Part shown: positions 16,090 through 22,659 of the stretch, in pieces | Numbering within the stretch: position 1 is the stretch's first letter | Layout of the letters: the number at the start of each line of letters is the position of its first letter | DNA from: Candidatus Krumholzibacteriia bacterium | GTDB lineage: Bacteria; Krumholzibacteriota; Krumholzibacteriia; LZORAL124-64-63 | Length of the DNA: 49,262 bases | Direction: 5' to 3' | NCBI GenBank assembly: GCA_016744705.1 | Contig: JADGDU010000015.1 | Span: 1 to 49,262 of the forward strand | Notes under the pieces: generated by a model | Database searches by the model: none | The model's input: only the letters and a program-made list of their open reading frames with translations | What the model was told of the DNA's origin: nothing | Program-made: the position numbers and the translations under genes

Positions 16090-16551
16090 CTACTCTCCCT
16101 TCATGGCGGTGCAGAAGGATTCATAATCCTCGGCGGCTAGCAGATTGTCGCGCAGATCAGCATCCTGAATCCGGTCGATGAGAGCAGCCAGGCTTTTGAT
16201 GTACTGGTGGCCCGAGTCCTGGGGAGGAGCGATCAGTACAAAGAACAGTTTGGTGGGGTTGCCGTCTTCAGAGTCGAAGTCGACCCCTTCAGGACAGCGA
16301 CCGATGAGAATCGTCAGACGCTGGACGGACAGAGTGCGCCCGTGCGGGAAGGCAATGCCAGGGCCTACGGCCGTGCTGCCCAGGTTTTCCCTGCTTTGAA
16401 GCATCTGCATGATGTTGTCGGCATTTTTGATTTCGGTGCCGTTGATCAGGCCTTTGACCAATTCGGTCAATGCGCCATCTTTGTCTGTGGCCTGAATGTT
16501 GGGAAGAAAAAGATCGGGGGAGGTGTGTTTGAGAACCTCAACAATATCCAT
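16090..16551 (-). CDS. PTS EIIA (fructose/Ntr-type) domain protein, second copy
   Basis: A 153-residue single-domain EIIA. The phosphorylatable residue is His70 in GPGIAFPHGR, and the fold follows the PtsN pattern (LTELVKGLI near 30; SLAALIDRIQDADLRDNLL near the end). It is clearly diverged from the other EIIA at 3930-4391. It is co-directional with the zinc-ribbon gene, separated by a single base, and divergent from rsgA. No transporter subunit accompanies it, so a regulatory phospho-relay role is the likely reading. Substrate or partner is unknown. Confidence 0.86.
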   Translation of the reverse strand: MDIVEVLKHTSPDLFLPNIQATDKDGALTELVKGLINGTEIKNADNIMQMLQSRENLGSTAVGPGIAFPHGRTLSVQRLTILIGRCPEGVDFDSEDGNPTKLFFVLIAPPQDSGHQYIKSLAALIDRIQDADLRDNLLAAEDYESFCTAMKGE

Positions 16552-16584
16552 TGGGTCGGACCGCCTTGAGAAAGCCGCTAGAAT

Positions 16585-17670
16585 GTGTTACGACTGGTTT
16601 GTAGAAAAACTAAGTGTTCAGGGGGCGATCCACAAGTCCCAAAGTGCGCGCCGAAGCCGGAATATAGTGATTTCGGGGTGCCGGAGGTTGATATTTCAAA
16701 GAAGGCATCCACAGACGAGGCCCCTTCCCGGGAAGGGATCGTCATCCGTTCAACGGCTGGGCACCTGCTTATTTCTGCAGGAGAGCACACATGGCGCTGT
16801 ATTTTGCGGGGGAAACTAAAAAAAGGCCCACGGCAGAGCCAGACTTTGGCAGTGGTCGGTGACCGGGTCCGCTTCACAGTGCAGGACGAAAATTCTGACC
16901 CGCCCACCGGTGTCATTGAAGAAGTTTTACCTCGGGTGAACCGAATTTCCCGTATGGCTGCCCGGCGCAGCGGGGGCAATGTGGAGCAGGTGTTGATGGC
17001 CAACCTTGATCAGGTGGTGGCCGTACAGTCAGTCGTCGAGCCCCGGCCTCAGACGGGTTTTGTGGACCGCCTGTTGGTGGCTGCTGAGCGTTTTGGGGTA
17101 GGCGGAGTGCTGGTGCTGAACAAGTGGGATCTGGTCCCGGAAGATCATGGCCGGGAAATTTGGAGCTACTTTGAAGGGCTGGGTTATCAGGTCCTTTTCA
17201 CCAGTGCCGAATCCGGTTTGGGAGTAGACGATTTCCGCCAGGTTCTGGCGGGGAAGCTGTCCCTCCTCATTGGGGCCTCAGGAGTGGGTAAGAGCAGTTT
17301 GCTCAATTGCATAGAGCCTGATTTGGGCTTGCGAGTGAACGAGGTCACGGGTAAAACGGGCCTAGGACGTCACACCACCACCAGAACCGAATTGTTCCCT
17401 TTGGCCACCGGAGGATTTATTGCCGACAGTCCTGGCATCCGGGGATTTGACCCCTGGGATATTGATCCCCTGGACGTGCGTGACTATTTTCCTGACTTCG
17501 CCGAGGGCCAGCAAGAGTGCCGGTACCGCACTTGTATGCACCGCAGCGAACCCGGTTGCGGGGTTAAACAGGCCGTGGCCCGGGGCAAAATTCCCGCTTG
17601 GCGCTTAAAGGCTTATTTAGCACTTTTGGGTGATCTGGAAGACAGAGTGAAGAGTTTGGGATACAAGTAA
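16585..17670 (+). CDS. rsgA: Ribosome small-subunit-dependent GTPase RsgA
   Basis: A circularly permuted GTPase that acts in 30S ribosome maturation. After an N-terminal OB-fold (GIVIRSTAGHLL...VGDRVRF) the G motifs come in permuted order: NKWDL (G4), GASGVGKSS (G1), TTRTELF (switch), DSPGIRGF (G3). The C-terminal zinc knuckle is C-x4-C-x-H-x5-C (CRYRTCMHRSEPGC). The annotated GTG start gives 361 residues with about 50 unconserved residues before the OB-fold. GTG 16678 would give about 330 residues and leave more room for promoters in the otherwise 33-bp gap to the divergent EIIA gene; neither has a strong ribosome site. Confidence 0.93.
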   Translation: MLRLVCRKTKCSGGDPQVPKCAPKPEYSDFGVPEVDISKKASTDEAPSREGIVIRSTAGHLLISAGEHTWRCILRGKLKKGPRQSQTLAVVGDRVRFTVQDENSDPPTGVIEEVLPRVNRISRMAARRSGGNVEQVLMANLDQVVAVQSVVEPRPQTGFVDRLLVAAERFGVGGVLVLNKWDLVPEDHGREIWSYFEGLGYQVLFTSAESGLGVDDFRQVLAGKLSLLIGASGVGKSSLLNCIEPDLGLRVNEVTGKTGLGRHTTTRTELFPLATGGFIADSPGIRGFDPWDIDPLDVRDYFPDFAEGQQECRYRTCMHRSEPGCGVKQAVARGKIPAWRLKAYLALLGDLEDRVKSLGYK

Positions 17671-17676
17671 ATTTTA

Positions 17677-17913
17677 TCAGCCCAAAAAACCGTAAAATCG
17701 TAGAGCTTCTTCCCCTTCGTGTAGTAATTTGTCCAGGGGGAGAATACCGGTGGGTGGTTCCCAGGGGGTAAGGTTTTCCACTTGTTGGGTTTCCTGCCAG
17801 CCGGGCAGGGCATTGCCCAGCAGTTGGGGTGATTTTGCCGTAAACTCGTAGAGGCCCAGCAAGCCCACCGTTACGGTACTGAGGCAAATGCCGGCTATGT
17901 GCAGTCGGTTCAT
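17677..17913 (-). CDS. Small single-pass membrane protein of unknown function
   Basis: A 78-residue protein I do not recognise. Residues about 5-22 form one hydrophobic helix after a short basic start (MNRLH), which may be a membrane anchor or uncleaved signal. The remaining 55 residues are Pro/Trp/Glu-rich (TPWEPPTGILPLDK) and end in a short helix (EGEEALRFYGFLG). Support for a real gene is the GGGAG ribosome site 6 bases before ATG 17913 and a near-perfect sigma-54 promoter at 17949-17963. The stop lies 6 bp from the convergent rsgA stop. The frame is open further upstream to 18129, but that part overlaps the divergent glycosyltransferase start. Confidence 0.6.
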   Translation of the reverse strand: MNRLHIAGICLSTVTVGLLGLYEFTAKSPQLLGNALPGWQETQQVENLTPWEPPTGILPLDKLLHEGEEALRFYGFLG

Positions 17914-17948
17914 GTATTTCTCCCATGAGTTGATTTTTTTCTGGCATC

Positions 17949-17963
17949 GCAAGGGTTGTGCCA
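17949..17963 (-). promoter_or_regulatory. Sigma-54 (-24/-12) promoter
   Basis: On the minus strand the sequence reads TGGCAC-AACCC-TTGC, an exact match to the TGGCAC-N5-TTGC consensus of RpoN promoters. Transcription would begin about 12 bases downstream, near 17937, leaving a leader of about 25 bases with the ribosome site before the 78-residue membrane protein. Confidence 0.7.
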
Positions 17964-18018
17964 AAATCAGTAACAGGGATTCAACCGGTTTTCCGGTGGA
18001 AATTGGAGATGGGGTTTC

Positions 18019-19131
18019 TTGAAACAATGGCTCAGCAAGACCGTGGCCCGGATGGTGCGTCGCCCACCTCTCCAACCTGCACAATTGCTCTCCATGCAAC
18101 CTTCCCGCATTCTGGTGGTTCGCCAACAAAACCAGATGGGAGATATGGTGTGCGCCACCCCGGTTTTTCGTGCGCTAGCCGAAACGTTTCCTAAAGCACG
18201 CATTGCCTTGGTCACTGCCCCGGTGAACATGGAAGTGGTGAGGCACAACCCTCATCTGGACCAGGTTTTCACCTTTGACCAGAAAATGTGGCGCAATCCC
18301 TTTCGTTTTTTGAAATTTCTGAGTGGTCTGCGCGGGTTCAGGCCGGAAGTTACTTTTGTGCTTTCAAGCGTTTCTTTTTCTGTCACCAGCGCGGCTCTGG
18401 CTTTGGCTTCTGGGGCAAAGTATGTCGTGGGGGCAGATAGTCTGCCTTTTGGTCATGATGTCAGCCGACACGCTTTTTCCCTGGAAATGCCTTCTGTTCC
18501 AGAGTTGGACCGGCATTCGGTTTTGCACAGTTTGGCCCCTTTGCAGGCCATCGGAATTTCTACCAAGGATTTGTCCACCGTAGTGGTGCCGTCTCCAGAA
18601 GAAAAGAAGGCCGCCGGAACCATCCTCAAGGATTTGGGTTTTTCACCGGGGTATTGGGCCATGCATCCCGGGGCCGGGAAAAAACAGAACATCTGGCCAG
18701 CTGAAGGGTTTGCTCAGATGGCGCGCATGGCGACTAAGAAGGGGCATCAGGTTCTCATTCTGCATGGGCCGGCCGACGCGCAGCCTCTGGCGGAATTGAA
18801 AGAATTGCTGGGAACCGTTCTGGGAAAAGAAATTTGTGTGGCACCTGCTTGCAGCATTGGGGTGGGGGCGGCGTTGCTGCAACAGTGCGATCGTTTTCTC
18901 TGCAATGATACGGGAGTGATGCACATGGCCGGGGCGCTTCCTGTACCCACAGTGGCTTTGTTTGGCCCCACTGACCCTGAACTTTGGAAGCCTCCCGTGG
19001 CCGAAGTGGTGGCGCTTTGTAGTCCTAAGAAATCTGAAGATGGTCGCGGCCCGGAATATGGCTGGATGCAAAATATCACACCTGAAGAAGTATGGACGGT
19101 CTGGGCCTCATTGCCTGGCCAGTCTCATTGA
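18019..19131 (+). CDS. Glycosyltransferase family 9 (LPS heptosyltransferase type)
   Basis: A 370-residue GT9 enzyme, the family of ADP-heptose:LPS heptosyltransferases. Landmarks are RILVVRQQNQMGDMVCATPVF at the N-terminal Rossmann fold, MHPGAGKKQNIWP, the ILHGPAD strand, and the donor-site block CNDTGVMHMAGALPVPTVALFGPTDP. It likely adds a sugar to the lipid-A core at the inner membrane, although GT9 members outside Proteobacteria may use other donors. The start is TTG 18019 with GGGG upstream; ATG 18094 (MQPSRILVV) is an alternative that begins nearer the conserved fold. The site-2 protease gene follows 10 bp later. Confidence 0.9.
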   Translation: MKQWLSKTVARMVRRPPLQPAQLLSMQPSRILVVRQQNQMGDMVCATPVFRALAETFPKARIALVTAPVNMEVVRHNPHLDQVFTFDQKMWRNPFRFLKFLSGLRGFRPEVTFVLSSVSFSVTSAALALASGAKYVVGADSLPFGHDVSRHAFSLEMPSVPELDRHSVLHSLAPLQAIGISTKDLSTVVVPSPEEKKAAGTILKDLGFSPGYWAMHPGAGKKQNIWPAEGFAQMARMATKKGHQVLILHGPADAQPLAELKELLGTVLGKEICVAPACSIGVGAALLQQCDRFLCNDTGVMHMAGALPVPTVALFGPTDPELWKPPVAEVVALCSPKKSEDGRGPEYGWMQNITPEEVWTVWASLPGQSH

Positions 19132-19141
19132 AGGATTGGGC

Positions 19142-19840
19142 ATGGAATTGATCGGCATTCGCATCATTGTTTTGGTGTTTTCAATAGTTTTTCATGAGGT
19201 GGCCCATGGTTGGGCCGCCTGGAAGCTGGGCGACTCCACAGCTCGGGATGCAGGGCGGTTGACCTTGAATCCATTGCCGCATATCGACCCCATGGGATCC
19301 ATCGTCCTGCCCCTGGTGCTGGCTGTGACGGGAAGTCCATTCATGTTCGGCTGGGCCAAGCCGGTACCTGTGCGGGTGGGTATGCTGAACGATCCGGAGA
19401 ACGATCATCCCAAGGTTGCGGCGGCTGGCCCGGCCAGCAATTTGCTGCTGGCTCTGATTTCGGCGGTGGGCTTGGGGCTGGTGGCAATGGTGGCCCACTT
19501 GGTTCTCAGCCCGGAAGCCATGGCTCGTCAGGAAGCAGGCTCCCTGCTCTATTTCCTGGTGCACCTTTTCCAAACAGCCATTCTCTTGAATGTGGTGCTG
19601 GCTCTTTTCAATCTGATTCCTCTGCCGCCCCTGGACGGCAGTTGGATCGTCTCTCGCCTTCTTCCTTATCAGTACAGATGGCGCTATGAAAATCTTCGGC
19701 GTTACGGCTTCCTGCTGGTGATCGGTTTCCTGATGTTGGTGCAGTACACCTCCCTGGGGAAACTTTTCATGGGAGCGATTTTTGCCGTCTCTGGTCTTTA
19801 CCTTGGGCTGGCCAATAACATTGCCGGCTTATTAGGTTAA
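19142..19840 (+). CDS. Site-2 protease family (M50) membrane metalloprotease
   Basis: A 232-residue integral membrane protein. HEVAH near residue 19 is the HExxH zinc site, GRLTLNPLPHIDPMGSI follows, and FNLIPLPPLDG supplies the third zinc ligand. Five to six hydrophobic helices are visible. There is no PDZ domain, so this is the short YwhC-like type rather than RseP. It probably cuts within membranes, but the substrate is unknown. ATG 19142 has AAGGA upstream; an open frame to 18962 lies inside the GT9 gene and is not used. Its TAA overlaps, on the opposite strand, the stop of the convergent lipoprotein gene. Confidence 0.9.
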   Translation: MELIGIRIIVLVFSIVFHEVAHGWAAWKLGDSTARDAGRLTLNPLPHIDPMGSIVLPLVLAVTGSPFMFGWAKPVPVRVGMLNDPENDHPKVAAAGPASNLLLALISAVGLGLVAMVAHLVLSPEAMARQEAGSLLYFLVHLFQTAILLNVVLALFNLIPLPPLDGSWIVSRLLPYQYRWRYENLRRYGFLLVIGFLMLVQYTSLGKLFMGAIFAVSGLYLGLANNIAGLLG

Positions 19841-20265
19841 AATTCCAGCTGGATATCCGGTCCATTTTCATCGCCCAGGAAATTGACTGCGGCCCAGCCA
19901 CTCTCGTTGCCTGCTTCGTCCAAGGCCGTCACCAGGTAGGTGCAAGCCACGTTGACCGGATGGTCGTCAATCCAATTGTTATCTTGCTGGGGTAAATTCA
20001 GCATGGGGTAACGCGTTCCCCAAACCACCCGATAAACCATAAACCCGCTGAAATCCGTGTCCAGAACATTGGCATCCCAGCTGACCTTGACCAACTGGTC
20101 AGCAGAAGCAGCCGAGAGTCCGGTGGGGATGGTTGGTGGTGCTGTGTCCACCGTGGGCTCGGTGGGGATGATCGAGGCCATGGGACTTTCGCTTTCGCAG
20201 CCAGTGAGGGCCAATGTTGCCAAAGTCAGGGCCAGCAGTCCGAAAATTTTGAGTGCGTTTGTCAT
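19837..20265 (-). CDS. Lipoprotein with fibronectin type III domain (second of a pair)
   Basis: A 142-residue lipoprotein with lipobox LALTGC (Cys23), an acidic/Pro linker (TVDTAPPTIPTGL) and one FN3 domain (VKVSWDANVLDTDFSGFMVYR ... TYLVTALDEAGNESGW). It ends in DIQLEF, similar to the DLELDF end of its upstream paralogue. FN3 domains usually mediate surface binding; the partner is unknown. The start is ATG 20265 with AAGGAG upstream. An in-frame ATG at 20370 would place 35 unrelated residues before the signal peptide, so it is rejected. A hairpin lies between the two lipoprotein genes; transcription is probably shared from the sigma-54-like site at 20927. Confidence 0.8.
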   Translation of the reverse strand: MTNALKIFGLLALTLATLALTGCESESPMASIIPTEPTVDTAPPTIPTGLSAASADQLVKVSWDANVLDTDFSGFMVYRVVWGTRYPMLNLPQQDNNWIDDHPVNVACTYLVTALDEAGNESGWAAVNFLGDENGPDIQLEF

Positions 20266-20300
20266 GAGAGGGGCTCCTTCAATTCCTCGTTTAAAGCCGG

Positions 20301-20330
20301 CAAGGCCTCCCGCAGGAGCGGAAGGCCTTG
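20301..20330 (-). other. Intercistronic hairpin between the two lipoprotein genes
   Basis: CAAGGCCT (20301-20308) pairs with AGGCCTTG (20323-20330), and after one mismatch CCGC pairs with GCGG around an AGGA loop. There is no strong U-run on either strand, so it may be a leaky terminator or an mRNA-stabilising element controlling the ratio of the two lipoproteins. Confidence 0.5.
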
Positions 20331-20370
20331 TTGTGATTCCCAGCGAATGGGGGGCACTGTCCGGAGTCAT

Positions 20371-20802
20371 TTAAAAGTCGAGTTCGAGATCTTCGTGGTC
20401 TTTAGGCACTGTGCGGTTGTACATCGCGGTGGCTACGGCGCTCTGGTTTCCCGAAACATCCACGGCGTAGATCTGGTAGTAATTGACGCCTAAGGCGGGA
20501 GTATCGGTATAGGTCAGGAAGAATCCCCGAGTGGCTACCAATTCAGTGACTTGGCCGGCGTTGATGCGGCTCAGGATGTAGCCGTCAAAGTCGGCATCAG
20601 TAGTGTTTTCTTCCCAAGTCAGGGTGACGACAGCACCGTCAAAGGCCAGCTGAAAGTTTGCTGGAACAGCGGGTGGTGCGGTGTCAATAACGATGGGGAC
20701 ATCTACAGCGGCCACCGGGTCGGTGGAGTCGCTGCAGCCAATGCTGGCGATGGAAAGAGCTGTGATCAGTGCGAGTGTTACGATGGTTTTGATACTGGAC
20801 AT
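20371..20802 (-). CDS. Lipoprotein with fibronectin type III domain (first of a pair)
   Basis: A 143-residue lipoprotein with lipobox SIGC (Cys23), linker VIDTAPPAVPANF and one FN3 domain (VVTLTWEENTTDADFDGYILSR ... NYYQIYAVDVSGNQS). The tail is HEDLELDF. Layout, linker and tail match the downstream neighbour, so the pair arose by tandem duplication. ATG 20802 has a strong AAGGAGGA ribosome site. Upstream lie an inverted repeat (20850-20908) and a perfect sigma-54 consensus (20927-20941). Surface location is firm from the lipobox; function is unknown. Confidence 0.85.
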   Translation of the reverse strand: MSSIKTIVTLALITALSIASIGCSDSTDPVAAVDVPIVIDTAPPAVPANFQLAFDGAVVTLTWEENTTDADFDGYILSRINAGQVTELVATRGFFLTYTDTPALGVNYYQIYAVDVSGNQSAVATAMYNRTVPKDHEDLELDF

Positions 20803-20849
20803 TTTAGTCCTCCTTGTTTCGCTAAGTGGCCCAATGGCTTTTTTTTTCG

Positions 20850-20908
20850 GCGGCCGGATGAGATCGGTTGCAGTGGCACAGTTGTTTTCTTGCTGCCCAT
20901 CCGGCCGC
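20850..20908 (-). repeat. Inverted repeat in the lipoprotein leader
   Basis: GCGGCCGGATG (20850-20860) and CATCCGGCCGC (20898-20908) are perfect 11-bp complements separated by 37 bases. In the leftward transcript expected from the sigma-54 promoter the stem would begin within a few bases of the start site and could shape or stabilise the 5' leader. It could instead be a DNA operator. Confidence 0.6.
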
Positions 20909-20926
20909 GTCCACTCCCAATCAAAA

Positions 20927-20941
20927 GCAATCGAGGTGCCA
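20927..20941 (-). promoter_or_regulatory. Sigma-54 (-24/-12) promoter for the lipoprotein pair
   Basis: The minus strand reads TGGCAC-CTCGA-TTGCT, matching every consensus position of an RpoN promoter (TGGCAC-N5-TTGCW). The predicted start near 20915 gives a leader of about 112 bases ahead of the FN3 lipoprotein gene. Confidence 0.72.
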
Positions 20942-21147
20942 CTTGTTAAATGGAACTATGGAAATCTGTAAAAGGTATGGTTTTTAAGGTATTAGGAGGG
21001 GTTATGCAGCTCCGGGCGGACTCATGGGGCACAATGAGATACTGCTTGACGTTTCGTCTTGCCCTGCTAGAGAGTCCAAGTATTGCATCTTGCCCGCAAT
21101 GTGCGGCGGAAATCAGAAAATTGGAGCAGCTAAAGCGGATAAGGCCC

Positions 21148-21176
21148 TTGACAAATCACCATTTATGCGAGATGCT
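21148..21176 (+). promoter_or_regulatory. Possible sigma-70 promoter for the HU gene
   Basis: TTGACA at 21148-21153 is a perfect -35 box. With 17-base spacing the -10 would be GATGCT, a weak match. It lies about 75-100 bases before the HU start. Confidence 0.35.
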
Positions 21177-21249
21177 GTCCTCAGCACACCAATTTAGCAG
21201 GTGCTCTAATATTTCAGGGTTCCCCTGTGCATGGACTAGGAGGCGAGTC

Positions 21250-21525
21250 ATGACCAAAGCCGATATCGTAGAAGACATTGCCCAAAAAACAGGCCTGACC
21301 AAAAAAGAAGTCGCAGAAACTGTAGATCTCTTCTTGGTGAAAATCGGTGATTTGCTGGTTGAAGGACGTCATCTTGAAATTCGTGGCTTCGGCACATTCA
21401 AGGTGAAGGAACGCAAGGAACGCATGGCCCGGAATCCCCGGACCGGCGAAGCGGTTCCTGTTCCCGCCCGCAAAGTTCCCATTTTCAAGGTTTCCAAAAT
21501 GCTCAAGGATAAGGTTGCTGGCTAA
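21250..21525 (+). CDS. HU/IHF-family DNA-binding protein
   Basis: A 91-residue nucleoid protein with the full HU fold: MTKADIVEDIAQKTGLTKKE at the N-terminus, GRHLEIRGFGTFKVKER in the saddle, and the DNA-intercalating arm RNPRTGEAVPVPARKVPIFK. It bends and compacts DNA as a dimer. ATG 21250 follows AGGAGG at good spacing, and the length is canonical. The same frame stays open for 100 codons upstream, which is unusual but unlike any HU. A terminator follows at 21565. Whether it is HU-like or IHF-like cannot be settled by eye. Confidence 0.95.
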   Translation: MTKADIVEDIAQKTGLTKKEVAETVDLFLVKIGDLLVEGRHLEIRGFGTFKVKERKERMARNPRTGEAVPVPARKVPIFKVSKMLKDKVAG

Positions 21526-21564
21526 AAGGCCTTCCTTGCCTTGTGATCCTCGGATTCTATCTTG

Positions 21565-21602
21565 AACCGGTGACCCGACCATACCTCGGGTGGCCGGTTT
21601 TT
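21565..21602 (+). terminator. Rho-independent terminator after HU
   Basis: AACCGG (21565-21570) pairs with CCGGTT (21594-21599) and CCCGA (21574-21578) with TCGGG (21586-21590) around a 7-base loop, followed by TTTTT at 21598-21602. Confidence 0.88.
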
Positions 21603-21627
21603 GTGTGTTCCATCTTTGGAGAAATTC

Positions 21628-22659
21628 ATGAACATCATTGATATGCGCTCTGACACAGTGACTCTACCCTCCGTTGGCATGCGCCAGGCCATGATTGAGG
21701 CCCCCGTGGGTGATGACGTGTTTGGTGGCGATCCCACCGTCAACCTCCTTCAGGAGAAGGTTGCCGACCTCCTGGGCAAGGAGGCGGCCCTGTTTGTTCC
21801 CAGCGGAACCATGGGCAATCAGCTGGCTCTCAAAGTTCACACCCAACCGGGTGATCAAATGATTCTTGAAGGTGGCGCCCATATCTATAGGTATGAAGGA
21901 GGAGGGCCGGGACTTCTGGCCGGAGTGCTCACTACCTGTGTGCCTTCTGATGGAGGCCAAATCACCTGGGAAAAGATAGCGGGGGCTATGAACCCGTTGG
22001 ATGTGCACAGTGCCCCACCAACCCTGCTTTGCCTTGAAAATACACATAATCGGGCAGGGGGCCGGGTGCTGGCCCAGGAAAATGTGGTGGAAATAAGCGC
22101 CAAAGCCCATATGGCCGGGCTTAGGGTGCATCTTGATGGAGCCCGTTTGTGGCATGCTCACATTGCCAATGGGCTCTCTCTGGCAGAATTGGTGCAGCCG
22201 GTGGATACGGTGAGTGTTTGTTTTTCCAAAGCCCTGGGCGCTCCGGTGGGCTCGGTCCTGGCGGGTGACGCCGCCAGCATCCAGCAGGCGTATCGGTTCC
22301 GCAAAATGTTTGGCGGTGGCATGAGACAGGTGGGGATATTGGCCGCTGGTTGTCTTTATGCCTTGGAAAACCAATTGGACAGGCTGGCCGAAGACCACCA
22401 TCATGCCACTGTGCTGGCCACAGGGCTTGACCATCCGGCTCTGAGGGTCAATCATCCGGTGGATACGAATATTGTGATCATGGATGTGAAAGGCCCTGGT
22501 GCTGATCAGGCCCTCGTGGAGCATCTCAAAGAAAACAATGTTCTGGCCATGGGATTTGGTCCGGGGCGGGTGCGCCTTATTCCAAATTTGAACACCAGCG
22601 CCAAAGATGTTCAGCAGGTGCTGGATGTATTGAATTCTTTTTCAGGAGAATTGAATTGA
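21628..22659 (+). CDS. ltaE: Low-specificity L-threonine aldolase
   Basis: A 343-residue PLP enzyme of fold type I that cleaves L-threonine or allo-threonine to glycine and acetaldehyde. It begins with the typical [11 protein letters not shown] and shows [25 protein letters not shown], the cofactor Asp in HLDGARLW, and the PLP lysine in [15 protein letters not shown] 21628 has GGAGA upstream. It opens a long co-directional cluster, and its TGA overlaps the TTG start of trkA, so the two are coupled in translation although their functions are unrelated. Confidence 0.94.
   Translation: MNIIDMRSDTVTLPSVGMRQAMIEAPVGDDVFGGDPTVNLLQEKVADLLGKEAALFVPSGTMGNQLALKVHTQPGDQMILEGGAHIYRYEGGGPGLLAGVLTTCVPSDGGQITWEKIAGAMNPLDVHSAPPTLLCLENTHNRAGGRVLAQENVVEISAKAHMAGLRVHLDGARLWHAHIANGLSLAELVQPVDTVSVCFSKALGAPVGSVLAGDAASIQQAYRFRKMFGGGMRQVGILAAGCLYALENQLDRLAEDHHHATVLATGLDHPALRVNHPVDTNIVIMDVKGPGADQALVEHLKENNVLAMGFGPGRVRLIPNLNTSAKDVQQVLDVLNSFSGELN

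Larger units (their letters stand above)
20803..21249. other. 447-bp divergent intergenic region between lipoprotein and HU genes
   Basis: It holds the lipoprotein leader with an 11-bp inverted repeat, a sigma-54 promoter facing left and a possible sigma-70 promoter facing HU. One reading frame is open from 20950 into the HU gene and has an ATG at 21004 preceded by AGGAGGGG. Its product contains a CPQC motif, but I cannot show that it is translated. Confidence 0.6.

Noticed and set aside
20266..20370. Earlier ATG for the second FN3 lipoprotein, directly after the upstream stop
   Set aside because: It would put 35 residues before the signal peptide and run through the hairpin; ATG 20265 has its own ribosome site.
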